Assembly: GCF_026241155.1 (NCBI RefSeq)
Contig: NZ_JAPFGP010000017.1
Location: 1-64,000, forward strand
Source: Paucibacter sp. PLA-PC-4
GTDB taxonomy: Bacteria > Pseudomonadota > Gammaproteobacteria > Burkholderiales > Burkholderiaceae_C
Reading direction: 5' to 3'
DNA length: 64,000 bases
The notes under the pieces were generated by a model that ran no database searches, had not been told where the DNA came from, and worked only from the letters and a program-made list of their open reading frames with translations. Below, one piece after another: positions 36,455 through 45,319 of the stretch. The position numbers were made by a program, and so were the translations under genes. Position 1 is the stretch's first letter. Every line of letters starts with the position of its first letter.

Positions 36455-38185
36455 CTAGAGCACCTCGGAAGCAAAATCGGCCAGCCGCGAGCGCTCGCCG
36501 CGAGCCAGCGTGATGTGGCCGCTATGGCCCCAGCCCTTGAAGCGGTCGACGGCAAAGGTCAGGCCCGAGCTGCCCTCGGTCAGATAAGGCGTGTCGATCT
36601 GGGCCAGATTGCCCAGGCAGACGATCTTGGTGCCGGGACCGGCACGGGTGATCAGGGTCTTCATCTGTTTGGGAGTCAGGTTTTGCGCCTCGTCGATGAT
36701 GACGAACTTGTTCAGGAAGGTGCGACCGCGCATGAAGTTCAGGCTCTTGATCTTGATCTTGCTGCGCACCAGGTCATTGGTGGCGGCGCGGCCCCACTCG
36801 CCGGAGCTGCTGTCGCCGCGCGCCAGCACTTCCAGGTTGTCGTCCAGCGCGCCCATCCACGGGCCCATCTTCTCTTCTTCATTGCCGGGCAGGAAGCCGA
36901 TGTCCTCGCCGACCGGCACAGTCACCCGGGTCACGATGATCTCGGAGTAGCGGCGCTCGTCCAGCACCTGCTGCAATCCGGCGGCCAGTGTCATCAGGGT
37001 CTTGCCGGTGCCGGCGGTGCCGGTCAGCGTGATGAAGTCGCAGTCCGGGTCCATCAAGAGGTTCAACGCGAAGTTCTGCTCGCGGTTGCGAGCGGTCACG
37101 CCCCAGACCGAGTTCTTCTGGTGACCGTAGTCCTTCAGGGTGCGCAGGACGGCGCTCTTGCCGGTGATCTCGGTGACCTTGGCATACAGCGGCGCCGCGC
37201 CGGGTGCCTCCAGGTAGATGAACTCGTTGATCAGCAGCGAGGGCACCAGCGGGCCGCTGATGCGGTAGTAGGTGATGCCGCCTTGCTGCCAGCTCTCCAT
37301 GGTCTTGCCGTGGCGGTCCCAGAAGTCGGCCGGCAGCGCCTGAACGCCGGTGTAGAGCAGGTCTGAATCTTCTAGCGTCTTGTCGTTGCGGTAGTCCTCG
37401 GCGGGCAGGCCCAGCGCACGGGCCTTGATGCGCATATTGATGTCCTTGGACACCAGCACCACCTCGCGGCCAGGCTGCTGGCGCTGAAGCGCCTGCACCA
37501 CACCGAGGATCTGGTTGTCCGCCTTGCCTTGCGGCAGGCCCTGGGGCAGCGGCGTGTCGATCAGCCCGGTCTGAAAGAACAGCTTGCCACCGGCCTCGCG
37601 GTGGCCGGTGTGGTCCAGCGGCAGGCCCAGAGCCATTTCTTCCAGCGTGCTGCTTTGCAGGCTGGCGGCCAGCGCATCGAGGTCGCGGCTGACCTGGCGC
37701 ACATTGCGGGCCACCTCAGTCATGCCCTTCTTGTGGCCGTCCAACTCTTCGAGCGTGATCATCGGTAGATAGATGTCGTGCTCCTCGAAGCGGAACAGGC
37801 ACATCGGATCGTGCATCAGCACATTGGTGTCCAGCACGAAGAGCTTGGCCGGGCCGGCGATACGCGGCTTGGCGGCGGCCTTGGGCTTGGCGGTTTTTTG
37901 GGGCGCTGGCGCCGGGCTTGGCGTGACCAGGGCCAGGCTGGGCTGCGGGCTCGGCGCGGCGGCGGCCGGCGCCTGCTTCCTGGCCGCAGACTTGGTTGGC
38001 GCTCTGTTTGGCAGTCTATTAGGCGCATTGGTCGAGGATGCAACGGCGCTGGGCGCGGTCACCGTCTCTATCGTTGCCGCGCGGCTGGGAATCGTTTGGG
38101 GTGTTTTGCTGACCGCCAGCGTGGAGGCAAAGGCGGAGGGCTCGAGGAGGCTGGCGCGTTTGGTCGGAGGCTTGGGCAGTGGCAT
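36455..38185 (-). CDS. PIN-PhoH family ATPase/RNase (PhoH2 type), 576 aa
   Basis: A fusion of an N-terminal PIN-type RNase domain and a C-terminal PhoH ATPase, the PhoH2 architecture linked to RNA unwinding and cleavage. Residues 1-110 are a low-complexity A/P/K-rich extension. The PIN domain opens with LFVLDTNVLMHDP near 115 and has LEELDGHKKG. The PhoH domain has Walker A TGTAGTGKTL near 380 and Walker B FVIIDEAQNL near 490. The gene lies downstream of bcp, an order common in betaproteobacteria. A terminator separates the two, so it is likely transcribed from its own promoter within 38186-38250. Confidence 0.93.
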   Translation of the reverse strand: MPLPKPPTKRASLLEPSAFASTLAVSKTPQTIPSRAATIETVTAPSAVASSTNAPNRLPNRAPTKSAARKQAPAAAAPSPQPSLALVTPSPAPAPQKTAKPKAAAKPRIAGPAKLFVLDTNVLMHDPMCLFRFEEHDIYLPMITLEELDGHKKGMTEVARNVRQVSRDLDALAASLQSSTLEEMALGLPLDHTGHREAGGKLFFQTGLIDTPLPQGLPQGKADNQILGVVQALQRQQPGREVVLVSKDINMRIKARALGLPAEDYRNDKTLEDSDLLYTGVQALPADFWDRHGKTMESWQQGGITYYRISGPLVPSLLINEFIYLEAPGAAPLYAKVTEITGKSAVLRTLKDYGHQKNSVWGVTARNREQNFALNLLMDPDCDFITLTGTAGTGKTLMTLAAGLQQVLDERRYSEIIVTRVTVPVGEDIGFLPGNEEEKMGPWMGALDDNLEVLARGDSSSGEWGRAATNDLVRSKIKIKSLNFMRGRTFLNKFVIIDEAQNLTPKQMKTLITRAGPGTKIVCLGNLAQIDTPYLTEGSSGLTFAVDRFKGWGHSGHITLARGERSRLADFASEVL

Positions 38186-38251
38186 GAGGTATTGAGCAGG
38201 CCGCGTTTACGGTCTGGAGGTCAAAGGCAAAAGATAGATGTCCGGGCCGAA

Positions 38252-38286
38252 AAAGCAAAAAGCCGCACAGGCTGCTGTGCGGCTTT
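38252..38286 (-). terminator. Strong rho-independent terminator between bcp and phoH
   Basis: Bases 38259-38270 pair perfectly with 38275-38286 (12 base pairs, four-base loop). On the minus strand the stem runs directly into a T-rich tail (TTTTTGCTTTTT). It lies 160 bases after bcp and 67 before the phoH start. Confidence 0.85.
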
Positions 38287-38384
38287 GGGGGGATCTGGCT
38301 GCGTGGCTACCGGGCATGGAAGCCATTATGCACAAAGCCTCATGAGGGCCGAGGCAGGTGCTGCAGCGCGGCAAAGATGCAACA

Positions 38385-38416
38385 AAGCCGGCCAGAAATA
38401 CTTCCTCGGCCGGCTT
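38385..38416 (-). terminator. Second hairpin just after bcp
   Basis: AAGCCGGCC (38385-38393) pairs with GGCCGGCTT (38408-38416) around a 14-base loop, 31 bases after the bcp stop. The downstream T content on the minus strand is weak (TTTGTTGC). It could stabilise the bcp mRNA or act as a weak terminator before the stronger one. Confidence 0.5.
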
Positions 38417-38447
38417 CGCGTGGATACTGCAGAGCTCGCCGTGAGGT

Positions 38448-38927
38448 TCAGGCGGCTTCTTTCTTGAAGGACTTGACAGCCTTCAGGACTTCGTCGACAT
38501 GGCCGGCGACCTTGATGCCGCGCCACTCGGCACGCAGCACGCCGGCAGCGTCGATCAGAAAGGTGGAGCGCTCAATGCCCTTGACCTTCTTGCCGTACAT
38601 GATCTTGTTTTTGACCACGCCGAACATGTGGCAGAGCTTCTCTTCGGTGTCGGCAATCAGCTCGAAGGGCAGTTCCAGATTCTGCTTGAACTTGTCGTGC
38701 GACACCATATTGTCGCGCGACACGCCCAGCACCACGGCGCCGGCTTTGACGAAGTCCTTGTGGCGGTCACGGAACTGCATCGCTTCGGTGGTGCAACCCG
38801 GCGTGTTGTCCTTCGGGTAGAAGTACAGCACCACGGCTTGACCGAGAAAGGCTTGCGGTGTGAACTTCACGCCGCCGGTGGCAAGAGCTTCAATGTCCGG
38901 GAGAGGTTTGTTGAGCGCTGGCGTCAT
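38448..38927 (-). CDS. bcp: Thiol peroxidase/peroxiredoxin Bcp
   Basis: A cytoplasmic peroxiredoxin of the Bcp/PrxQ class that reduces hydrogen peroxide and organic peroxides. It is 159 aa, with YFYPKDNTPGCTTEAMQF holding the peroxidatic Cys near residue 46. The position four residues later, where many PrxQ proteins have a second Cys, is not Cys; a Cys in KLCHMFG near 95 could resolve the disulfide. The start at 38927 is supported by the family length; the frame to 38972 is a longer shadow. Confidence 0.95.
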   Translation of the reverse strand: MTPALNKPLPDIEALATGGVKFTPQAFLGQAVVLYFYPKDNTPGCTTEAMQFRDRHKDFVKAGAVVLGVSRDNMVSHDKFKQNLELPFELIADTEEKLCHMFGVVKNKIMYGKKVKGIERSTFLIDAAGVLRAEWRGIKVAGHVDEVLKAVKSFKKEAA

Positions 38928-39043
38928 GTGGCGTTCTGTAAAGATGTGTGCCCGGGTGGGCATAGCCGCCAATTATACGTTGAACCGCAAGCCCTCTTGT
39001 CGCCACTGGGGGGGATTGCCAGCATAGCGGGTTTGGCCGCTCT

Positions 39044-39421
39044 TCAGGGGCGTTCTATCAACAAGGCGGCCAAGACCGTGCGACTTTCACTGGCCAGCAC
39101 GTTGTAAGTGCGGCACGCCGCGGCCAGATCCATGGTTTCTACGCCGATGCGCGCTGCGATCAGGCTGCGGTAGAGCGCCGGGCGAGCGAAACGGATCCTT
39201 GCACCGCTTCCGAAAATCACTAGCTCGGGCTTGAGCGCCAGGATACGCTCGAAATGCGCTTCGCTCAGGTCCTCAAAGCGCGCCAAGCCCCAGGTCTGCA
39301 CTTCGCCGCGCCAGGGCACCAGCAGGCTCTCGCCGTGCTGCTGGCCGTTGACCCAGACGTTCTGGCCGTCGTGTCGGGAGATGCTGTTGCCGCCTTGCGG
39401 CTCGTCAAGTTGGAACTTCAT
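39044..39421 (-). CDS. Mth938-like (DUF498) domain protein, 125 aa
   Basis: A small cytoplasmic protein with the Mth938/NDUFAF3-like fold. Typical stretches are ESLLVPWRGEVQTW and LVIFGSGARIRF, near residues 32-45 and 68-79. Function in bacteria is not established; the eukaryotic relative helps assemble complex I. It is divergent from the aminotransferase gene across 89 bases, an arrangement often seen in betaproteobacteria. Confidence 0.9.
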   Translation of the reverse strand: MKFQLDEPQGGNSISRHDGQNVWVNGQQHGESLLVPWRGEVQTWGLARFEDLSEAHFERILALKPELVIFGSGARIRFARPALYRSLIAARIGVETMDLAAACRTYNVLASESRTVLAALLIERP

Positions 39422-39510
39422 GCTGTTGTACGGGCGCTGTCGGCCGGGGCGGGTGCAAACCCTGTGTTTAAATTCTACGTTTGCAGCCCCACGCCCCCAG
39501 GAGTCCCGTC

Positions 39511-40737
39511 TTGAAGCCCATCGCCAAGTCCAGCAAGCTGGCCAATGTCTGCTACGACATCCGCGGACCCGTGCTCGACAAGGCGCGCCAGATGGAGGAA
39601 GAGGGTCAGAAGATCATCAAGCTGAACATCGGCAACATCGCCGCCTTCGGCCTGGAACCGCCGGACGAAATCGTCCAGGACATGATACGCAACCTGCCTG
39701 CGGCGGCCGGCTATACCGATTCCAAGGGGCTGTTCGCGCCACGCAAGTCGGTGGTGCACTACTGCCAAGAAAAGCAGATCCACGGCGTCACGGTCGATGA
39801 TGTGTATCTGGGTAACGGCGCCTCCGAGCTGATCGTGATGGCGCTCAATGCCTTGCTGGACAACGGCGACGAGGTGCTGCTGCCGGCGCCCGACTATCCG
39901 CTGTATACGGCTGCGGTGGCGCTGTCGGGTGGCAATCCGGTGCACTACATCTGTGACGAGAGCAGCGACTGGTTCCCCGACATCACCGACATCAAGGCCA
40001 AGATCACGCCCAACACCAAGGCCATCGTCGTCATCAATCCGAACAACCCCACCGGCGCACTCTACCCGGAGAGTCTGCTGCGGGAGATTGTCGAAGTGGC
40101 CCGTCAGCACCAGCTGATCATCATGGCCGACGAGATCTACGACAAGACGCTTTACGACGGCGCCGTCCACACCAGCATCGCCTCGCTGGCCGATGATGTG
40201 CTGTGCCTGACCTTCAACGGCCTCTCGAAGAACTACCGCGCCTGCGGCTACCGCGCCGGTTGGATGGTGGTCTCCGGCGAGAAGCGCCATGCCAAGGACT
40301 ACATCACCGGCCTGAACATGCTGGCCTCGATGCGCTTGTGCGCCAACACACCGGGCCAACTGGCGATCCAGACGGCCTTGGGCGGCTATCAGAGCATCAA
40401 GGATCTGGTGGCACCGAACGGACGGCTGTGCCGCCAGCGCGATCTCGCCTATGAGTTGCTGAGCCAGATTCCCGGCGTCAGCGTGGTCAAGCCGAAAGCG
40501 GCGCTTTATATGTTCCCCCGCCTGGACCCCAAGATCTATCCGATCGAGGACGACCAGCAGTTCGCCTACGAGTTGCTGGCCGAGGAAAAGGTGCTGATCG
40601 TGCAAGGGACGGGCTTCAACTGGACAGCCCCCGATCACTTCCGCCTCGTGTTCCTGCCCAATTCCGACGATCTGAAGGAAGCGGTGGGCCGCATCGAGCG
40701 TTTCCTGGCGCATTACCGCAAGCGTGCCGGGCGTTGA
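39511..40737 (+). CDS. alaA: Alanine-synthesising aminotransferase (AlaA-like), TTG start, 408 aa
   Basis: A fold-type I PLP aminotransferase. By family it makes alanine from pyruvate and glutamate. It shows LNIGNIAAFGLEPPDEI near the N-terminus, NPNNPTGALYP, the Asp in ADEIYDKTLYDG, the PLP lysine in FNGLSKNYRACGYRAGW and Arg in RLVFLPN. The start is a TTG at 39511, six bases after CAGGAG; a TTG at 39481 is in frame but lacks such a site. It is followed 29 bases later by hom, a conserved order in which amino-acid genes are expressed together. Confidence 0.9.
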   Translation: MKPIAKSSKLANVCYDIRGPVLDKARQMEEEGQKIIKLNIGNIAAFGLEPPDEIVQDMIRNLPAAAGYTDSKGLFAPRKSVVHYCQEKQIHGVTVDDVYLGNGASELIVMALNALLDNGDEVLLPAPDYPLYTAAVALSGGNPVHYICDESSDWFPDITDIKAKITPNTKAIVVINPNNPTGALYPESLLREIVEVARQHQLIIMADEIYDKTLYDGAVHTSIASLADDVLCLTFNGLSKNYRACGYRAGWMVVSGEKRHAKDYITGLNMLASMRLCANTPGQLAIQTALGGYQSIKDLVAPNGRLCRQRDLAYELLSQIPGVSVVKPKAALYMFPRLDPKIYPIEDDQQFAYELLAEEKVLIVQGTGFNWTAPDHFRLVFLPNSDDLKEAVGRIERFLAHYRKRAGR

Positions 40738-40766
40738 ACGAACCTAATCCAGAATTGAGATACCAG

Positions 40767-42077
40767 ATGAAAGCGATCAAAGTCGGCCTCTTGGGCATTG
40801 GCACCGTGGGCAGCGGCACCTTCAATGTGCTGCGCCGCAACCAGGAGGAGATTCGCGGGCGCGCCGGCCGTGGCATCGAGATCGCGATGGTGGCCGACCT
40901 CGATGTCGCACGTGCCAAGGGCATCGTCGGCGACAGCGTTGAGGTCGTTGACGACGCGCGCAAGGTCATCGCCAACCCCGAGATCGACATCGTCATCGAG
41001 CTGATCGGCGGCTACGGCGTTGCCAAGGCCTTGGTGCTGGAGGCGATTGCCGCCGGCAAGCATGTGGTCACGGCCAACAAGGCTCTGCTGGCAGTCCACG
41101 GCACCGAGATTTTTGCCGCCGCGCACGCCAAGGGCGTGATCGTCGCCTTCGAGGCGGCTGTGGCCGGCGGCATCCCCATCATCAAGGCTTTGCGCGAAGG
41201 CTTGACCGCGAACCGCATCGAGTGGATCGCCGGCATCATCAACGGGACGACCAATTTCATCCTCTCGGAGATGCGTTCCAAGGGTCTGGACTTCGGCGTG
41301 GTGCTGAAGGAAGCGCAGCGCCTGGGCTATGCCGAGGCCGACCCGACCTTCGACATCGAGGGCGTGGACGCCGCGCACAAGGCTACGATCATGAGCGCGA
41401 TCGCCTTCGGCATCTCGGTGCAGTTCGATAAGGCGCACGTCGAGGGCATCACCAAGTTGCAGGCCGCCGACATCAAATACGCCGAGCAGCTGGGTTACCG
41501 CATCAAGCTTTTGGGCATCACCCGTCGCCGCGACAACGGGATCGAGCTGCGTGTGCATCCGACGCTGATCCCGACGAATCGCCTGATCGCCAATGTCGAA
41601 GGCGCGATGAATGCGGTGGTGGTGCAGGGTGATGCCGTCGGCTCCACGCTGTACTACGGCAAGGGCGCGGGGTCCGAGCCCACCGCCTCGGCCGTGATCG
41701 CCGATCTGGTGGATATCACCCGGCTGCACACCGCCGACCCCGAGCACCGCGTGCCCCATCTCGCCTTCCGCCCCGATGCGATGAGCGACACCCCCATCCT
41801 CTCGATGGACGAGGTGCAGACGGCCTTCTATCTGCGCCTGTGCGTGGCCGACCAGGCCGGCGTGCTGTCCAGCATCACGACCATCCTGGCCGAGAACGAC
41901 ATCTCGATTGACGCCGTGCTGCAGCGCGAGTCGGCCGAAGGCGAGAAGCAGACCGACCTGATCATCCTGACCCACGACACCGTCGAGGGCCGCATGAACA
42001 AGGCACTGGCTCAGATGCAGGCGCTGACGACCGTGCTGGCACCCATCGTTCGCATCCGCAAAGAGGAACTCGCCTGA
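40767..42077 (+). CDS. hom: Homoserine dehydrogenase
   Basis: Reduces aspartate semialdehyde to homoserine with NAD(P)H in threonine and methionine synthesis. It is 436 aa: NAD-binding LLGIGTVGSGTF at residues 8-19, the substrate region FEAAVAGGIPIIKAL and GIINGTTNFILSEM, the catalytic Lys region YAEADPTFDIEGVDAAHK, and a C-terminal ACT domain from about 350 (RLCVADQAGVLSSITTIL) for feedback control. The stop and the thrC start share bases (TGATG). Confidence 0.97.
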   Translation: MKAIKVGLLGIGTVGSGTFNVLRRNQEEIRGRAGRGIEIAMVADLDVARAKGIVGDSVEVVDDARKVIANPEIDIVIELIGGYGVAKALVLEAIAAGKHVVTANKALLAVHGTEIFAAAHAKGVIVAFEAAVAGGIPIIKALREGLTANRIEWIAGIINGTTNFILSEMRSKGLDFGVVLKEAQRLGYAEADPTFDIEGVDAAHKATIMSAIAFGISVQFDKAHVEGITKLQAADIKYAEQLGYRIKLLGITRRRDNGIELRVHPTLIPTNRLIANVEGAMNAVVVQGDAVGSTLYYGKGAGSEPTASAVIADLVDITRLHTADPEHRVPHLAFRPDAMSDTPILSMDEVQTAFYLRLCVADQAGVLSSITTILAENDISIDAVLQRESAEGEKQTDLIILTHDTVEGRMNKALAQMQALTTVLAPIVRIRKEELA

Positions 42078-43468
42078 TGAAGTACATCAGCACCCGTGGC
42101 GACAAGACCGAGCGCCGCTTCTGCGAGATCTTGCTGGAGGGGCTGGCGCCCGATGGCGGACTCTATCTGCCTGTGCAGTACCCCAAGGTCGATGACGCGA
42201 CGCTGACGAAGTGGCGCGGCCTGGCCTATGCCGATCTGGCCTTCGAGATCCTGTCGCTGTACATGGACGACATTCCGGCGGAGGATCTGCGCGCGATCAC
42301 CCAGCGCACCTACACCGAGGCGGTGTTTGGCACGCCGCAGATCACGCCGCTGAAGACCCTGGAGCCGGGTCTGGCGCTGCAGGCCTTGTCCAACGGGCCG
42401 ACGCTGGCCTTCAAGGACATGGCAATGCAACTGCTCGGTCAGCTCTTCGAGTACGAGCTTGGCCGGCGCGGCGAGACGCTCAACATTTTGGGCGCCACGT
42501 CGGGCGACACCGGCAGCGCGGCCGAGTACGCGATGCGCGGCAAGGCCGGCGTCAATGTCTTCATGCTTTCGCCGCACGGCCGGATGAGCCCCTTCCAGCA
42601 GGCGCAGATGTTCAGCCTGCAGGAAGCCAATATCCACAATATTGCCGTGGAGGGCGTGTTCGACGACTGCCAGGACATCGTCAAGGCAGTGTCCAATGAT
42701 CTGGACTTCAAGCGCAAGTACAAGATCGGCACCGTCAACTCGATCAACTGGGCGCGGTTGCTGGCCCAGGTCGTCTACTACTTTGCCGGCTATTTCCAGG
42801 CGACGACGGGCAACGAACAGAAGGTCAGCTTCACCGTGCCCTCGGGCAACTTCGGCAATGTCTGCGCCGGCCATGTGGCGCGCATGATGGGCCTGCCGAT
42901 CGCGCAGCTGGTGGTGGCGACCAACGAGAACGATGTGCTGGACGAGTTCTTCCGAACCGGCGTCTACCGCCCGCGCGGCACTGCCGACACGCACGAGACA
43001 TCCAGCCCATCGATGGACATCTCCAAGGCCAGCAATTTCGAGCGTTTCGTGTTCGATCTGCTGGGCCGCGATGGCTCCCGGGTCAAGGCGCTGTTCGGTG
43101 CCGGTGGTTTTGAGCTCAACGCCCAGGAGCAGGCGCTTATCGCCGACTTTGGTTTCGTCTCCGGTTCCAGCACCCATGCCCACCGTCTGGCGACAATACG
43201 CCTGTGCCACCAGCAATACGGCCAGCTGATCGACACCCACACGGCCGACGGCCTGAAAGTGGCGCTCGAACATCGCCAGCCCGGCATCACGATGCTGGTG
43301 CTGGAGACCGCGCTGCCGGCCAAGTTCGCTGCCACCATCCGCGAGGCGCTGGACATTGAGCCGCCGCGCCCGGCGGGTCTTGAGAATATCGAGGCCTTGC
43401 CCAAGCGAGTCACGGTGATGCCGGTCGATACAAAGGCCGTCAAAGCCTTCATCCAAGCCCATGTCTGA
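42077..43468 (+). CDS. thrC: Threonine synthase
   Basis: A PLP enzyme converting O-phosphohomoserine to threonine. It is 463 aa of the proteobacterial long type. MKYISTRGDKTERRFCEILL opens the protein. The PLP lysine lies in LSNGPTLAFKDMAMQ near residue 115, and the phosphate-binding GATSGDTGSAAEYA follows near 140. It is co-translated with hom and overlaps moeA by eight bases. No thrB is seen in the window, so the homoserine kinase lies elsewhere. Confidence 0.97.
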   Translation: MKYISTRGDKTERRFCEILLEGLAPDGGLYLPVQYPKVDDATLTKWRGLAYADLAFEILSLYMDDIPAEDLRAITQRTYTEAVFGTPQITPLKTLEPGLALQALSNGPTLAFKDMAMQLLGQLFEYELGRRGETLNILGATSGDTGSAAEYAMRGKAGVNVFMLSPHGRMSPFQQAQMFSLQEANIHNIAVEGVFDDCQDIVKAVSNDLDFKRKYKIGTVNSINWARLLAQVVYYFAGYFQATTGNEQKVSFTVPSGNFGNVCAGHVARMMGLPIAQLVVATNENDVLDEFFRTGVYRPRGTADTHETSSPSMDISKASNFERFVFDLLGRDGSRVKALFGAGGFELNAQEQALIADFGFVSGSSTHAHRLATIRLCHQQYGQLIDTHTADGLKVALEHRQPGITMLVLETALPAKFAATIREALDIEPPRPAGLENIEALPKRVTVMPVDTKAVKAFIQAHV

Positions 43469-44696
43469 AGCCAAGGTGATGCGCCCCGCGCTGCAAAGCC
43501 TGGCCGAGGCGCTGCAGCGCCTGCTGGGCGCGGTCGAGCCGCTGGGCGCTGTCGACACGCTGCCGACCGCCGAGGCCCTGGGCCGGGTGCTGGCTGCCGA
43601 TGTGGTCTCGGCCCTGGACGTGCCGCCGGCCGACAACACCAGCATGGACGGCTATGCGCTGCGCGCCGCCGATGTGGCAAGACCTGGCACGGTGCTGCCG
43701 GTCGCGCAGCGAGTGCCGGCCGGCGTGGTTGGCGCGGTCCATCAGCCCGGTACGGCCGCCCGCATCTTCACCGGCGCGCAGATCCCGCTGGGAGCCGATG
43801 CGGTGGTGATGCAGGAACAGTGCGAGGCCGTGGCCGGTGAAGGCTTGGGTGCGATGCGTGTCAACGCTGAAGTCGAGGCCGGCCAATGGATACGCCGTCG
43901 TGGCGAGGACGTGCAGCAGGGCAGCACGGTGCTGGCTGCCGGCCACCGACTCGACGCCGCTGCGCTGGGCCTTGCCGCCTCGGTCGGCGCGGCCGCGCTG
44001 ACGGTGGCGCGTCGACCGCGCGTCGCGCTGTTCTCGACCGGCGATGAGCTGGTAATGCCTGGTGAGCCGCTGAAGCCCGGCGCGATCTACAACAGCAACC
44101 GTTTCACGCTGCGCGGCCTGCTGCAGGGCCTGGGTTGTGAGGTCATCGATCTGGGCATCGTGCCGGACAACCTGGACGCGACGCGCGCCGCGCTTCGCGA
44201 GGCCGCCAGCCGGGCCGATCTGATCATCACCTCGGGCGGCGTCTCGGTCGGCGAGGAAGACCATCTGCGCCCGGCCGTGCAGGCCGAGGGCTCGCTGGAT
44301 CTGTGGCAGATCGCGATCAAGCCTGGCAAGCCCTTGGCTTTCGGTCGTGTCCAGAACGCCTGGTTCCTGGGCCTGCCCGGCAATCCGGTCTCCAGCTTCG
44401 TGACCTTTTTGCTGCTGGTGCGGCCGGTGATCCTGCGTCTGCAGGGCGCTGCCGTGCTGGCGCCGCAGCGCTACCCGCTGCGTGCCGATTTCGACTGGCC
44501 CCGGCCCGACCGGCGCCAGGAGTTTTTGCGCGTGCGCCTGAATGCGGCCGGCGGACTGGACCTGTTCCCGAACCAGAGCTCGGGCGTGCTGACATCGGCC
44601 GTCTGGGGCGACGGGCTGCTGGACAACCCGTCCGGCCAGGCAATCACGGCCGGCGACATGGTGGCCTTCATCCCGTTCTCGGAATTGTTGTCATGA
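43461..44696 (+). CDS. moeA: Molybdopterin molybdenumtransferase MoeA
   Basis: Inserts molybdate into adenylylated molybdopterin. It is 411 aa with the MoeA domains: PPADNTSMDGYALRAAD near residue 55, FTGAQIPLGADAVVMQE, the central MoCF domain (STGDELVMPGEPL, then IITSGGVSVGEEDHLR) and PGNPVSSFVTFLL. It overlaps thrC by eight bases and moaD by four, so molybdenum cofactor genes are coupled to threonine synthesis, a known betaproteobacterial order. Confidence 0.97.
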   Translation: MSEAKVMRPALQSLAEALQRLLGAVEPLGAVDTLPTAEALGRVLAADVVSALDVPPADNTSMDGYALRAADVARPGTVLPVAQRVPAGVVGAVHQPGTAARIFTGAQIPLGADAVVMQEQCEAVAGEGLGAMRVNAEVEAGQWIRRRGEDVQQGSTVLAAGHRLDAAALGLAASVGAAALTVARRPRVALFSTGDELVMPGEPLKPGAIYNSNRFTLRGLLQGLGCEVIDLGIVPDNLDATRAALREAASRADLIITSGGVSVGEEDHLRPAVQAEGSLDLWQIAIKPGKPLAFGRVQNAWFLGLPGNPVSSFVTFLLLVRPVILRLQGAAVLAPQRYPLRADFDWPRPDRRQEFLRVRLNAAGGLDLFPNQSSGVLTSAVWGDGLLDNPSGQAITAGDMVAFIPFSELLS

Positions 44697-44944
44697 GCAT
44701 CACGGTGCGCTACTTCGCCTCGCTGCGCGAGGCTCTGGGCCCGGTCGAAACCGTGGCCTGGACGCAAGACCTGACCCTGGGTCGTTTGCGCGACCAACTG
44801 CTGGCGCGCGGCGAGCCGCATGCGGCGGCGCTGGCGCGCGGCAGGTCGCTGCGCTGCGCGCTGAACCAGCAGCTGGCCCAGGAAGGTGCGCTGATCCCCG
44901 ACGGTGCCGAGGTGGCCTTCTTCCCGCCCGTGACGGGTGGCTGA
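44693..44944 (+). CDS. moaD: Molybdopterin synthase small subunit MoaD
   Basis: A ubiquitin-like sulfur carrier subunit of molybdopterin synthase. It is 83 aa, opening SITVRYFASLREALG and ending FFPPVTGG, with the C-terminal Gly-Gly that becomes the thiocarboxylate. The ATG at 44693 overlaps the moeA stop (ATGA). The large subunit gene moaE, which often follows moaD in relatives, is not here; the next gene is an S-adenosylmethionine decarboxylase. Confidence 0.95.
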   Translation: MSITVRYFASLREALGPVETVAWTQDLTLGRLRDQLLARGEPHAAALARGRSLRCALNQQLAQEGALIPDGAEVAFFPPVTGG

Positions 44945-44947
44945 GAC

Positions 44948-45319
44948 GTGCAAGGTTTGCACCTGACGGCCGACCTGCGCGGCTGCGCCGCCGGCCAGCC
45001 GCTGATGCAGGACTGCGAGGCCTTGGGCGCGCTGTGCATCGCGGCCGTGGCCGCCGCCGGCCTGGGCGCGGTGGCCGAGCTCTTCCATCGATTCAGCCCC
45101 GCGCCGGGGCAGGAACAAAGCGGCATCACCGGCGTCGTGCTGCTGGCCGAGTCGCATCTGGCCATCCACACCTGGCCCGAGCTGTGCGGGGTCACGCTGG
45201 ATGTGTATGTCTGCAATCTGGGGCGGGACAACAGCGCCAAGGCCGAGGCGCTGATGGCGGCGCTGATCGCCGCGTTCCGGCCGGCCAGCGTGCTGCGCCA
45301 GTCGCTAGCGCGCGGGTGA
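44948..45319 (+). CDS. speD: S-adenosylmethionine decarboxylase proenzyme (prokaryotic short form), 123 aa
   Basis: Makes decarboxylated S-adenosylmethionine, the aminopropyl donor for spermidine. The class 1b short form has the self-cleavage motif LAESHLAIHTWPE. Ser69 becomes the pyruvoyl group, and His74 and Cys89 (DVYVCN) are the processing and catalytic residues. The start is a GTG at 44948, three bases after moaD. Its 3' end overlaps the convergent TorT-like gene by 15 bases. The membrane aminopropyltransferase gene 2.6 kb away (47939-49516) is the obvious user of the product. Confidence 0.93.
   Translation: MQGLHLTADLRGCAAGQPLMQDCEALGALCIAAVAAAGLGAVAELFHRFSPAPGQEQSGITGVVLLAESHLAIHTWPELCGVTLDVYVCNLGRDNSAKAEALMAALIAAFRPASVLRQSLARG

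Noticed and set aside
36455-38185. PhoH2 toxin-antitoxin pair
   Set aside because: PhoH2 has been linked to a small upstream antitoxin in mycobacteria, but no such small gene is seen upstream here, only a terminator and bcp.
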